From NCBI RefSeq assembly GCF_004337985.1, contig NW_021940918.1, positions 930,001 to 994,000 on the forward strand: a DNA stretch of 64,000 bases, given 5' to 3'. A model generated the notes under the pieces. It worked only from the letters and a program-made list of their open reading frames with translations, did not search any database and was not told where the DNA came from. This document shows positions 12,136-22,821 of this stretch, piece by piece. This stretch comes from Pyricularia pennisetigena (lineage: Eukaryota > Ascomycota > Sordariomycetes > Magnaporthales > Pyriculariaceae). How positions within the stretch are numbered: the first letter of the stretch is position 1; each line of letters starts with the position of its first letter. A program made the position numbers and the translations under genes.

Positions 12136-14298
12136 TCATGTGTAGCTATGTAACCCTAGATCTCCGTAGTAGAGGAACTCGCTGTCGAGGAACGTGCTGT
12201 TGACATTTTTGTTTCCAACATTAGCATCAACCAACTTGGTCAAAGTTCGATCAGCAGCATCTCGACTTACCACATATTTAACCCTCTCACTACCATCGGG
12301 CAGCTGTATAACCTCGTGCTGAATTTGGAACCCAATCAGCGGCAGTAGGTTTGCCCACACCATCCAATATGCAACTCCTATTGCGAGCATGCTCGTCCCG
12401 AGTGTCGGCACGACCCAGAATGGTACGGCGTTTATCATCCTGTTGGGAGCAAATGGCGCAGCGACGCTGTAGAGCAGCGAAACGATCCAGAAAATTGTAA
12501 GCAAGGGATAGCTGCGAAATGTCGTCCGCTGCTCCCGCCAGCCCTCCGAGACCTTGAAGGTGAGGTAGAGAAGGCCTACTCCAATGAGTAGCTTGATCCA
12601 ATTCCCAGTGTAGATGAACACGTTGGTGACAAAGGTGTAGGAATCCGACGTGGCGGACCCAAATATGAAAATGACGGTAAAGATCCAATGGAGGAAAATA
12701 GCACCTGAAGGGGCTTTGAAGGGCCAGTCGCTGGCAAAAACCCTGGAGAACGGCAAGATACCCTCCTTTGCGAGTTCCTGCTTGACTCGAGGCATGGCGA
12801 ACGACTGAGCAAAGACGTTGCCTAGCGCCGACAGGGCGATGAAAACTGGCACGACTCGCTTGGCAAAGGTGCCTTCACCCCAAACCTGTTGCATCGGTGT
12901 CAGAAAGTAATCCACGTGGCGGGCCAAGTCAGAATCTTTCTACTAGGATCAACTTACGTTCTCAAAGAAAGCTGCTGCGACAATAACCTTTGAGTCCGCA
13001 ATTTGTTGCTTGGACATGGCGGCGAAGAACGCAATGTTGGCCAGTACATACAGCAGAGTAACGGTCGCAATCGCCATAGGTGCCGCAATCTTGAGCGTCC
13101 TAGGAGCATCGCGGACCTCCGTGAGAACCTGTAGGACTTTTTATGAGTGGGACTGCACAAAACAACAGTGTCTAGAGAGGGCATGTTGGGGCGGATCGTA
13201 CATAGTTGGCGTTTTCCCATCCGCTGTATGCATAGAGCACTTGCAACAGCGCTATAGCATAACTCCCGGCGGCCTTTGTATCAGGGGCACTCATGATTGT
13301 GCCTTGGCCCTGGAATGTGGAAAAATTGTCCGGCCTCATGGCCGGATTCGCAACGTGGCCGTTTAGGGCGGCAAAGCCAGCGCAGACGACCAAAAGCAAC
13401 AAAACCAGCTTGAAGCAGCCAAGAATATTGCTAAGCCAGATGCCTGTTTTCGGCAGGAATGCGTGGATGAGGCAAACGAGAGTGATGGCCCCGAAGGCGA
13501 TCGACCTAGTCCGCAAATCTGACGTCGCGCCATTCTCGATGCTGGCTGTCTCTCCAAGGGCAGCCTTGAAGATGTAACTGGCGAAGCTGATTGTGTTGCC
13601 TGTGGAGACCGCAAACAGCACGAACTGAACCGCAAATATGCATGTAGCCAGGTATCTTGGCTTTTGATAGACCCTCTCCAACTAAACATTCATCCCACAT
13701 GGTATTTGTGAGTACAATTCTTGCTTTAGAAAGGAGCAAATGATTCAAGAACAGACTTACGTAAACCTTTTCTCCTCCTGAACGGGGAAGTGCGGTCCCG
13801 AACTCCAGATACACAAACAGACTTCAAGCACACATCAAGATCAGCAACTGAAGTCACACGAAACATGCAGCATGGAGCAAACAGCCTGGAACCCGAAATA
13901 ACAAAACTACTCACCCACTACAGCCAGTAATTAAGTCAGCAAAGCCTCCACACAATCCGTTCAGAGCCTACGACAAGGATCACTTACGCAAAGGTCATAA
14001 TGCCGCCCAGTACCCAAAAGAGCAGAGTTGCACCAACGTTATCCGTGTTGGCTATAATGGCGGACGGGGTCGAATAGATGCCGGTGCCTACCACTCTGTT
14101 GATGATGAGCAGGGTGGTAGAGAAGACGCCCAGTTTCCTGTCTTCTGGGATAACAAAGTCCCGGTAGCCGTCGTCGCTCTTTTCGGGCGTCGAGTCGATC
14201 ACCGTCATGTTCTGGTAACCTGTAATCTCATCACTGGTGGGCTGATCGGCCGGGTCCGCAGAACCGACCGGGGCACGGTATATCGTCGGTTCCTGCAT
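12136..14298 (-). CDS. mup1: High-affinity methionine permease, MUP1-type (APC superfamily)
   Basis: Plasma-membrane amino-acid permease with about 12 hydrophobic segments. Exons on the minus strand: 14298-13988, 13917-13915 (3 nt), 13821-13761, 13681-13202, 13128-12958 and 12885-12136, giving 591 aa. A long hydrophilic N-tail (with a TSDEITGYQNM segment) leads into TM1, where RVVGTGIYSTPS is the family's helix-breaking substrate motif. Then come VYLEFGTALPRSGGEK and LQVLYAYSGWENANYVLTEV, both hallmarks of LAT/MUP1 transporters. The C-terminal block ends with a polar cytosolic tail. Introns are 70, 93, 79, 73 and 72 nt with good branch sites (for example CTGAC). The 3-nt exon encodes parts of Ala-Gly and restores the family sequence FAGLFVYLEFG; without it the frame is kept but Gly is lost. 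No sulfur-regulator palindrome was seen upstream. Confidence 0.9.
13915..13917 (-). other. Candidate 3-nt micro-exon of mup1
   Basis: On the minus strand TGG is framed by a TAG acceptor at 13920-13918 (with a GCTGAC branch about 20 nt upstream) and a consensus GTGAGT donor starting at 13914. Its inclusion turns GC|T + GG|T into Ala-Gly and yields AGLFVYLEFG. Splicing directly from 13988 to 13821 also keeps frame but drops the glycine. Transcript evidence is not available here. Confidence 0.6.
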
Positions 14299-17200
14299 TT
14301 CGGCGGGGAGGCGGCGACGAGGATGTCGCTCGTGCCAGAAAGGCCCAAGATGGCAGCCAGGGCTGGACAGACCAGCCCAGGTAGTGTCAAGGCGTTTGAA
14401 ATTGGCCCGTTAATCCCCCCCTGTCGGATAGCAAATAGAGAGAGAAAAAAAAAACCGTAATGTTTTAGAGGCTAAATAAAAAAATAAAAAAATTAAAAAA
14501 AAAAAAATTAAATTTCTGTTAAGTAAAATGAGGTGGTGAAGTGGAAATCGTTTGCGCGCCCGCGGGTGGGTTCATCCCAGGCAGCGTAGAACTTTCTTTC
14601 GAAGCTACAGCCGCCGGATACACGGACGGGTCGGGGACGGATGAGCGCGTTTGCGTGCAAGTAAAACTGGTCTTGATGTCTCTCGTAGGCAGGGTGTGAG
14701 GATCGGCACGGAGAATTGGCGATGACTTATTTTTCCTTGCTCGCTTGCCTCCCGTGGAGGGACTGGCTTGGGGTATGTAGACCGGCCCCCGTTCGCCAGC
14801 CAATATCTTTGGAACCTGCAAAATGGCAGACGGTTTCTTCGGTTGAAAAGCAACCTTGATGAAGTAACGAAAGGGAAAGGGGAAGGGGTGGGTTTTCGGG
14901 GTAAAGCTGACAGGTTTGGAGAGTGGAGGACGCTGGATGAAGAAGGGGGGAAAAAACGGGTCGGAAGGCTCTAGGATACTTTGCAAGGATAACTGTCGAC
15001 GAAGAACAGAAACCCGAACCCACTTTCGTCGTTGCCAGAATGATTTGATGGCTGCAGGGACCTGAATGAAGGGATGAAGGGGGCAGCAAGTACTGTAGGA
15101 TGAGACCGGAATCGATATATTTTTAATGCTAAATGGCAAACGTGAGTCTGCGTTGTTGTGTTAATGTGCGTGGTAGACCCTCGAGAAGATGGTAAATTCG
15201 AACAACCGACCACGATGCAGCCAGTATCTAGAAACCTTCAGCTGACTGAACTGGTTCTGGCTTAGTGATAGCATGGGTGAGGACATGGATGATACGGAGT
15301 ACTGTACCTTTGTACAAGCCCGTTATTCAAACTCAGCACCAATTAATTACAAGGGACCGCTGGGCAGATTGACAAGCTAAAGATAGTCCTCACTTATCAT
15401 GGTCAAAATAAACCGATAAGACCAGTCAATGGAAAATGAAGAAAGGAAATTGGCATTACGCATTTGTATTCTTCTGTTTCCAGTATCTTTTTCTCGAGAC
15501 GGAACCGGCGTCTCCCATGTTCGCAGCAGATAAAAAGCCCATGGGGAGACCGCTGCCTGTCCAATTCCGATCGCCTGCCCAAGCAAGCCAAGCCACAGTA
15601 TCCGTATTCATACAAAATCAATTACCCACATCACAACCCGTCAGTCTGTCACGTTGTATGTAACCCTCTCGTTCATTTTTAATACTTTGATTGGCAATGA
15701 GAGAAGTCCCCTCCCCTCTCGCTAACGCGAACCTCTCTTTTCACATTCGTCCATGAGAAATAATAACCAACGGGGAATCCGCGCCTACCTAACTTTATAT
15801 GTTGACAAAACCCATCTTGCAACATTTTTTTGTCTCCTCAAGTGCCGGTTTGTGCCACCAGGTGCAACCTAGTTTCCATGAAGTTTTTATTTACAGACTT
15901 GTAGTGATAATTACGGCGCAATGGTTACACCGGCAGAAACCAGGCGGCTGCTGGGATGTACAAATTCTGCGCTGCTAATTCAAAAACAGGTTACCCCACC
16001 TGCACTAAGCTCAGCTCCTCCACTAAAAAAACCCCACCACACACACCCTTTTCGCCCATCGTCAATCATACCACCATCCCCCAGCATGCAGGATTGTCTA
16101 CGATCTTGGCGACGTGTCTTGGCTTACTTTCATTTCTATTCAGTTTGTTGATGGCCGTTGTTTTGTATCCTATTTTTATATTATACCTATGTAGAAGTAA
16201 ATACGGGATTGTGAATCGGCTTTTCTCAATCATATCACAATTACAGTTCACAGTACCCCTGCTTAATAACTCTTTTTTGTGAATGATTAATAGACAAAGC
16301 CCAAATAAACGACCCAATACCCGGGCTTCGGATTGCGAACCTAGGCTGTGGTTTTTACACATTCAACCCGCGTCAAATCTCACTCCCCACCCTCCTCACC
16401 CCAATAACATTTGGCTCTTATCAGTTACCGAACCAACTGTCTTGGCTTGCATTTCTCGGCGACGTCTTGGGAGCTGCAGGGGCTGACAAGAACGTCACGA
16501 AAGCGCCTGTTATACTGTAGACTATTGTGCGAAACACCAATATTTGCTGTAGGAAAAAAAAAAAAAAAATCGTAGAGCCTACAGTAGATTTACGACACGT
16601 GCAGCTTCGCCATTCCCAATCACAAGCCCAGATTCGTAAATCGCCCCCGTTCTTTGCGTGCCGCAATCCGATGGAGGACCGGAACGGGAAAACCGGCACC
16701 GAATCGACAAGAACAAAACATCTATCTCCCTTGGACACACGGGCTTTTGGGGTTAAGTTTGCTGTTTTGTACTGTCCTACCGAGACAGCAAAGTGGAATA
16801 GTGGATTCTTATGCCTCAGCCCTGCCTCCGCCCGGCGGCAGTGCCCTTCTGGTTTTCCCCCAATCCCGTATAACAGCCGCCTGTTTCACTACCGAGCGGA
16901 TAGCGGATACTGCACAAAAACCTCGAGCGGCTGAGACGATGTGCCTTGACCGGGCGATTGTTTAGGTTTAGGCATGTTTCCACCGCTGCACAAGAACATC
17001 AAGTCACAAACACGTCAGTATCTTTATTTTGTTTTTATCACCAGCACTAGTACGAGCTCCTGTAGTGACCCCAAATTAAGACCTTTTTTTTTTCTCGAAA
17101 TAGCAAGCAAAAAATATGACTGTGCCCCCAAATATCAACTCCGAGAAAAGTATGACCCCCCGCTGTGCTCCTGAAATACTCCAGACCGTGGAACCCATCT

Positions 17201-17306
17201 GAAAAGCCTACACGGATAAGGAAGTTGAAAAAAATAGGAAAAAGAAATAAGCCAATATAATAGAGTATAGAAAACCCCCGTGCACGCCAGAGCCACAACC
17301 AACCAT
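14299..17306. other. Intergenic, 3.0 kb upstream of the permease
   Basis: No gene is supported. An A/T-rich stretch at about 14440-14515 lies close to the permease start. A 206-residue open frame on the minus strand (14519-15139) is proline- and basic-rich and shows no domain. The rest (15.2-17.3 kb) is AT-rich with many stops and a poly(A) run of about 16 nt near 16554. It probably holds the permease promoter and the 3' region of the next gene. Confidence 0.55.
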
Positions 17307-19694
17307 TCATGTTAAGATAGATAGCGCCTCCTTAGGCGAAAAAGTCTCCTTACGCATGTCCTCTTGGATCTTGCGTAACCTCTCCCGCTGAGCCCGCCGC
17401 TCTCGGATTACCTCGGCCCAAGCAGAGCAGAAGCTAACTTGGCTCGGCTCACTCTCAAATTCGATTTCGAATGTCTTATATAGCTCGAAGCCCTGCTCAA
17501 CATCTGAGTTGCACGGCTCTCCATTTATATCAAGGCTGGCTACGTCGCCCCCGGTTTTCTGTTCAAGTCGAGCTATGTGCCATGTTAGTCGGATGCGGGC
17601 AGATGAGAAATCAGAATAAAACACCAAAAAAGAGAGAAAAAAAGAGAGAAACAAAAGGGAGAGGGAGTAAAACCACACACCTCTTATACCTGGTCTCGAG
17701 TTCCGCTTATGTATTCCTCCGTACTTTCTCGGCTTCAGTCTGGCAGATGTGTGTCCCCTCGGTTCCATCTCCACGTCGTCCGTGATGAAGGCAGTAATGT
17801 ACGCTTCCGCCCGACCAAGAAACACCATTAACCGTGACGAGCTGGGCGTCGTCCTGTCTCTGAGAGGTCCGGATAGCGCTGTGCCGGCCGTGACGAAGGA
17901 CGCGACGTCACTTTGCGCCGCCCGCCGCGACCGCGGCTCGTGCCAAATCTGCAACCGCACCGAGCTGTACATCTCAACCGATCGGCTGTTCGCGCGCGCC
18001 AGCCGGATCCACTTGACTGATGATATGTCCAAGATCACCGACTCGCCCGTCAGTTGTGACTGGAACTTGAACAGGTCGTCGGGCACGTCGAACCTGTAGA
18101 TAGCGCTGGCCGCGTTGCTGTATGCCGCAGCCTGTGACGCTACGGAACCCTGCCGTTTGCTCCTCTCGTCACCGTCACGAATCATGACAATGTTGCCGGA
18201 ACGCTGGTCGTATGCGTAAAACGGGACCATCTTTGCCTTGATGCCCTTCATCCAGTGTATCTCGGTGTTGTTGCCCACTTTGCAATGGAACCTGAGGTCA
18301 TGGTTCAGGTTATTCCGGAATACTTTCAAATGGCCGGTTTCGAATGGTCCGGTCAGGGTGTGTGCGCTTTTGACGGCGCCGTCATACAACACGTCCTCTC
18401 CCGGTAATACATTATCCCGCGTAGCGCTTAAGCTGTCTGGCGGGGTCCGTACCGACTGCGCAGTGCTGGAACGAGCAAGCACTGGAGGTGGAGGGTCGTC
18501 AGGTCCTACCACTATAGGTGTTTGTGTATCGTAAAAGTAACCACCCACTTCCTCGGGATCACTGGAAGCCGGCGCGATCGACCCTGCACCAACGCTGGTC
18601 ACTGTCGAACGTGGTGAGGCAGGTATCGTCTGAGGTGCTTGCGACGTCCCTAGTGCGACCGGGTTCGAATGCTCCATTAGGGAAGGCAACGACGAGCTCC
18701 GTGCCGAAGCGGATGCCTTCTCTTGGGGTGACTGGAACCCCGGGATTTGTGAAGGCGCATAGGCGGGTGGTGAGAACGGGTCCGGTTGCGTGAACGATCT
18801 GCTTAGATAGTCTTCCTGTGACCGCGACGAGCTGCTCTCTCCATGATATGACGTGCTGCGAATCCTTGAGTAGTCTGTATACTCCGAGTCCGGTGGTGAT
18901 AATGGCCGCGAGTCCAAGCCGCTGACATATTCTCCTCCAATGGCCAACCTCTCCGCCGACTGGGAGTCGGTCAGGACCTCGGCAGCTTGTGCACCCCCGT
19001 CAGAATGTGTAAACAAAGCCGTCGCCCCAAACCCATCCTCGCCCAAGCTCAGCGCCCCCATCCCATTTATAGCATGGTCGGGGCCTGCGCTGTCCGAGCT
19101 AAACACCTCGCCCTCTGACAGAGATCCAGTGTACGGTGATACTGCACTTCTATGTATTGGCGACGCTGCGGTTGCGGATGTCGTTGATGTTGGGGATGAT
19201 TGATGCGGCGGGCGGAGTGGGGAATCGGCGGGAAGGGACTGTGCGACCGTTGGTGGCGTGGATCTGTGCGTGGGTCGCGCCTGCAATTCCGATGGCCGAC
19301 TCGACCCCCAGCTCGCCGAGAGCTGCTGCGGCGGCGGCGGCTTAGGGGTGTGCTCTGCGTCGATGCGCTCGAGGCGGAAGCGGCTACCCGTCGACGTGAT
19401 GAAGATGCTGCTATCGGCTAGCTGTGCGGTCGACTCCACCGTGGCCCTGTCGAACGAAGGGCCGAACAGGGACGAGAAGGGTTGGGTAGCATCCTCGTGG
19501 ATGTCGGGTAGCAGTTGTGAGGAGGTCGGTCGGTCGTTGTCGGGCGGAGGAGGAGCGGGCATGTTGTAGGAGGACTTTTGGTCCCGGGGATCACGCCCGC
19601 CCCGTGCTAAAATCTCATTGTCGTGGTTGCTGGCGGCGGCTTCCCGGTCCTTGCGGCCGCGTTGAAACAGCGACGAATGGGAAAAGGACAGCAT
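17307..19694 (-). CDS. Serine/proline-rich conserved fungal protein, function unknown
   Basis: Two exons: 19694-17681 (or 17690) and 17572-17307, giving about 759 aa. The acceptor is CATAG, preceded by a CTAAC branch. Two donors, GTGTGT at 17680 and GTATAA at 17689, both keep the frame, and the intron itself has no stop. The N-terminal ~430 residues are Ser/Pro/Thr-rich and look disordered. The C-terminal ~330 residues look globular: TGPFETGHLKVFRNNLNHDL, a KVGNNTEIHWMKG segment, a domain with VKWIRLARANSRSVEMYSS, then INGEPCNSDVEQGFELYKTF and a basic/acidic helix (WAEVIRERRAQRERLRKI). I cannot name the family. The alternation of strand-like segments could suit a PH-like fold, but that is only a guess. 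The chosen start is the first ATG of the open frame. Confidence 0.75.
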   Translation of the reverse strand: MLSFSHSSLFQRGRKDREAAASNHDNEILARGGRDPRDQKSSYNMPAPPPPDNDRPTSSQLLPDIHEDATQPFSSLFGPSFDRATVESTAQLADSSIFITSTGSRFRLERIDAEHTPKPPPPQQLSASWGSSRPSELQARPTHRSTPPTVAQSLPADSPLRPPHQSSPTSTTSATAASPIHRSAVSPYTGSLSEGEVFSSDSAGPDHAINGMGALSLGEDGFGATALFTHSDGGAQAAEVLTDSQSAERLAIGGEYVSGLDSRPLSPPDSEYTDYSRIRSTSYHGESSSSRSQEDYLSRSFTQPDPFSPPAYAPSQIPGFQSPQEKASASARSSSLPSLMEHSNPVALGTSQAPQTIPASPRSTVTSVGAGSIAPASSDPEEVGGYFYDTQTPIVVGPDDPPPPVLARSSTAQSVRTPPDSLSATRDNVLPGEDVLYDGAVKSAHTLTGPFETGHLKVFRNNLNHDLRFHCKVGNNTEIHWMKGIKAKMVPFYAYDQRSGNIVMIRDGDERSKRQGSVASQAAAYSNAASAIYRFDVPDDLFKFQSQLTGESVILDISSVKWIRLARANSRSVEMYSSVRLQIWHEPRSRRAAQSDVASFVTAGTALSGPLRDRTTPSSSRLMVFLGRAEAYITAFITDDVEMEPRGHTSARLKPRKYGGIHKRNSRPGIRGVWFYSLSLLFLSFFLSFLVFYSDFSSARIRLTWHIARLEQKTGGDVASLDINGEPCNSDVEQGFELYKTFEIEFESEPSQVSFCSAWAEVIRERRAQRERLRKIQEDMRKETFSPKEALSILT

Positions 19695-21148
19695 GCATGG
19701 GCTTCAGCGGAGGTTCTCTGTGCTATTCTCGAAAAAGCGACCAAGGCAGCAGTGATGGTGATTGCCTGGTACATGCAGATGCGAAATCATCAGAGACAAA
19801 ATGAGTCAAGACGCAAACCCTCGCGAGGAGTTGGTAGGCAAGAGGCGCAATTAGGTAAATAGGAGCTGGTACAAATTGGTAGAAGATAGCAGGGCAGAAT
19901 GCAAGTATGCACGATAGCCGAAGAGCAGCCAAAACCTCGTAGATAACATAGAATAACGGTGAGCAATATGATAGGCAGATAGGCACTCGGCAAGACTGGC
20001 AACCAACGAAGGCAAAGGAACCAACTAACCATAGCCCGCCCCAAGGATGGAATGGTGGGGTGCACGCGCTAAACTTCCCCGTGGGAACCCGTTAATCCGG
20101 CCTAACCGACCCGACCCCAGCAAGCCTGACATGGGGGTATAGCAGCGTTAGTTGCCTGCCAGTAGCGGTACCCAAAGGCGCGGGCAAGGAAGGGACCTTG
20201 GCTTAGTTGGAGTACTTTTTGGTTTTCGCCTCATACTTCCCGCCCTATCGTCCACGAAGCCACAACAAGATGCCCAGTGCAGTACGTAGTAAGCAGGCAA
20301 GCAATGGAAACCAGATATATTTACCGATGATGAAAAACAATGCAAAAACAAAAAAAAAACAGGCTGTCGCGTGATCCATGTAACAAAGCGTAATTAGCAC
20401 CCAAAAGGACAGCCACAACAGCCCGTCAACCCGTCTCATTTTGTGTACCACCTACGTAAGGCAGAGGTCCCTAGTTCACATTTTACGGGACCGTTTGCGG
20501 GGAACAACGGTCAGTCCCCTGATTCTTTCACCACCAAGTACCGTACTCTACAAAGTTAGGTCGCGTGCCAAGTTGCTTTCTTTGCATGCAGGCAATAAAA
20601 GTGCCACCTCAGCCAATACATACAAATTATTCCGAGGCACATCTATGGATACATGCCAGCCACCAACCAAAGCTGCCCAAAGTGCGCTTGGTTAGGTACC
20701 ACAGTAGTTACGTGGTTCATAAGTTGCCAACATCAACCATAAACTCGGGGTATGCATGTATGTACTTCGCCCATGACGGTGTCTCCAGATCGAATCTGTG
20801 GAGCCCTTCAATGCCACCGTATATAGCATGTCGTGCTTAATATTCATGCTCAAGCATAGCGGTCTACCACCTGTCGCATTTCAAATTACATTGGCGAGTA
20901 ATAATTTGCAGAGCAAAAAAAAAAAAAGTCCAAAAGCCCCACGCCCCCTAGCGTGGAAACAAAGTTTTTGGATGCGCTACGGAAATACCACTCAACTCAG
21001 TCTCATTTACGCGGCGTTCTGCCATGAGGCCTGTTGAGGAATTTCTTTAGATCGGACAAGATCGGTCGTGAGTTATGGTTAAAATGCATGCGCGTTGAGG
21101 CCACGCATTCTACAGCTCGTCCGATGGTGACCGTCGCAGCGTGGGGGA

Positions 21149-21150
<2 letters not shown>

Positions 21151-21181
<31 letters not shown>
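21151..21181 (+). repeat. Poly(A) homopolymer, 31 nt
   Basis: Uninterrupted A run downstream (minus-strand sense) of bur6. A second run lies 46 bp away. Confidence 0.95.
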
Positions 21182-21182
<1 letters not shown>

Positions 21183-21227
21183 AAAACCATCGACAGTTTT
21201 TATGGTCTGATAAACACAACGACCCGG

Positions 21228-21251
21228 AAAAAAAAAAAAAAAAAAAAAAAA
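21228..21251 (+). repeat. Poly(A) homopolymer, 24 nt
   Basis: Second A run of the pair in the bur6 3' flank. Confidence 0.95.
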
Positions 21252-21654
21252 GGAAAACGATTGAAAATTTCACCACTTATCACAAATCTGCGGGTTCGAG
21301 GGAACATACCTAGGTGGTCTTGAGAACTATGTTTCGCAGTACTGTATTACGTACGTATTACATGTCAGATTTGAATCTCATTTCATTCATCACTGCCCAT
21401 AGTATACCGCCAGTGCGGGCAAAGCCCCGCATTTTGGGGGCCATGTGGTGATTTAGTTGCTGAATACACTCTCGTTCCACTTTAGGGCTGGTCAACATAT
21501 GTCTCCGACCTCCATGAAGGCCATAGAGCGTCACAGTGAATGGGCAGGAAACCAATAATCAAACTTTCATGATCAATGCTATGCTATCATCGTGCTCGTG
21601 ACATCAAAAGAAAATACCACCAAACAAGCCTTGGACATTACTAACCACCAAATT

Positions 21655-22821
21655 CTAGGTGACCTTCTTCTTCCGTCCGCCACGCCCCTTCTTCTTTGGT
21701 TCCGGCACCTCATCGTCACTAGAGCTTTCGGCCTTTGCCCTGCCCCCAGCCCTTCCTGCCTTCTCCTCAGTCTCCGAGATCCTCCCGACTATCTCGCGCA
21801 GGAAATCCCATTGGTCGTCTGACTCGATGACCTGCTTGAGGTGCTGAGCCGTTACTCGCTTGGCGCCTTTGTCTTTGGCCACATCGTGACTTTTGGATAC
21901 GAGGGCGACCATGAACATTTCCAATGCCTTGCCCACAGCAATTGGTGTCTGCTGGGCAACCTTGCCGACCTCTTCATCAGCCTGCATGATACGCTTGATG
22001 CGCGCCGTTGGAAACCTGGTCTTGACGGGCGAGGCGATAACGGACGGCTGTGCCGCCGCCGCTGATCTTCTTGGCGGCATGGCTTCTGGAGGAGGATATG
22101 CCTGCTGGGCTTCTGATTTTATGCGGATATTTGGGGGCGAATGAACACCGTAGTGCTCCTCAGATTTGACTTCAGATTTTATCTGAGTCGCGTCTGAATT
22201 AGGCTGAGAATAAGACCGCCTGTTGGGCTGGTGCGTGAAAAGCTCGCGCTGAGGGGCTTCCTGCACAGACGAGAAACAAAAAGCGTCGTCGGGTTCAGAT
22301 TTGTACTGCTGAGCCGAGTATGGTGGAATGTACTGCAGTCCAATGGGTGATGGGCCGGGTTGGGACGTGTTGATGTGATGGTTTGATTGCGGCACGATTT
22401 GGAGCGATTGAGTATTTTTATGTGCTTGGAAGGGTGAATGGATGTAGTGCAAGTGATTTTGCGCGTTCACAGCCTGGCTGAGATTGGACTGGGGAGAGAT
22501 TGGAGTGTGTGGCGAGTAGGGATGTTCGTGATAAGGTGTGTGATGGTGATGGTGATGTTGCTGGTTGGAATGCAATGAAAAATGCCCTTCGCCGACGCGA
22601 TTCACCTGGTAGTTGGTGGTTACGTTTGAAGTGGGGCCGCTTGGGAGCGTGACACCGTATGGTGGGCTCAAAGGCCGGGACCTTGGGTTTGAGCTCGAGA
22701 CCTGCACCGGAAACCCAAACCCTGACGACGAAGAATGATGGTGGTGGTGGCCCGCGTTGTGAGAATCTGCCGACCCGCTGTAAAACGAGCTTAGATCTGG
22801 GCTTGCAGGCGCATAAGACAT
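21655..22821 (-). CDS. bur6: NC2-alpha / DRAP1 / Bur6 histone-fold protein (CBF/NF-Y superfamily)
   Basis: Alpha subunit of negative cofactor 2, which with the NC2-beta (Dr1) histone-fold partner binds TBP on promoters. Single exon, 388 aa. The histone fold spans about residues 268-347: it starts with TRFPTARIKRIMQADEEVG, then TPIAVGKALEMFMVALV, and ends with VTAQHLKQVIESDDQWDFLREIV. After it comes an acidic stretch (SSSDDEVPEPKKKG) and a Lys/Arg-rich tail. The first 265 residues are His/Ser/Pro/Gln-rich with runs of 4-6 histidines and look disordered; the well-known yeast and animal NC2-alpha proteins have the fold near the N-terminus. The start MSYAPASPDL is the first ATG of the frame, and the coding region has no intron. 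NF-YC and Dpb3-like proteins share the fold, but the QADEEVGKVAQ and QWDFL positions favour NC2-alpha. Confidence 0.85.
   Translation of the reverse strand: MSYAPASPDLSSFYSGSADSHNAGHHHHHSSSSGFGFPVQVSSSNPRSRPLSPPYGVTLPSGPTSNVTTNYQVNRVGEGHFSLHSNQQHHHHHHTPYHEHPYSPHTPISPQSNLSQAVNAQNHLHYIHSPFQAHKNTQSLQIVPQSNHHINTSQPGPSPIGLQYIPPYSAQQYKSEPDDAFCFSSVQEAPQRELFTHQPNRRSYSQPNSDATQIKSEVKSEEHYGVHSPPNIRIKSEAQQAYPPPEAMPPRRSAAAAQPSVIASPVKTRFPTARIKRIMQADEEVGKVAQQTPIAVGKALEMFMVALVSKSHDVAKDKGAKRVTAQHLKQVIESDDQWDFLREIVGRISETEEKAGRAGGRAKAESSSDDEVPEPKKKGRGGRKKKVT

Larger units (their letters stand above)
19695..21654. other. Intergenic, about 2 kb
   Basis: Lies between the start of the 17307-19694 gene and the end of bur6 (both minus strand). 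It carries two poly(A) runs (21151-21181 and 21228-21251) but no supported gene. Confidence 0.6.

Noticed and set aside
13915..13987. A longer exon using the AG at about 13968 (GTCGTAG) instead of the micro-exon
   Set aside because: It would leave an intron of only 20 nt and an in-frame TGA right after the junction.
14519..15139. 206-residue open frame on the minus strand upstream of the permease
   Set aside because: Pro/Ser/basic-rich, with no domain and no splice-consistent extension. It lies where the permease promoter must be.
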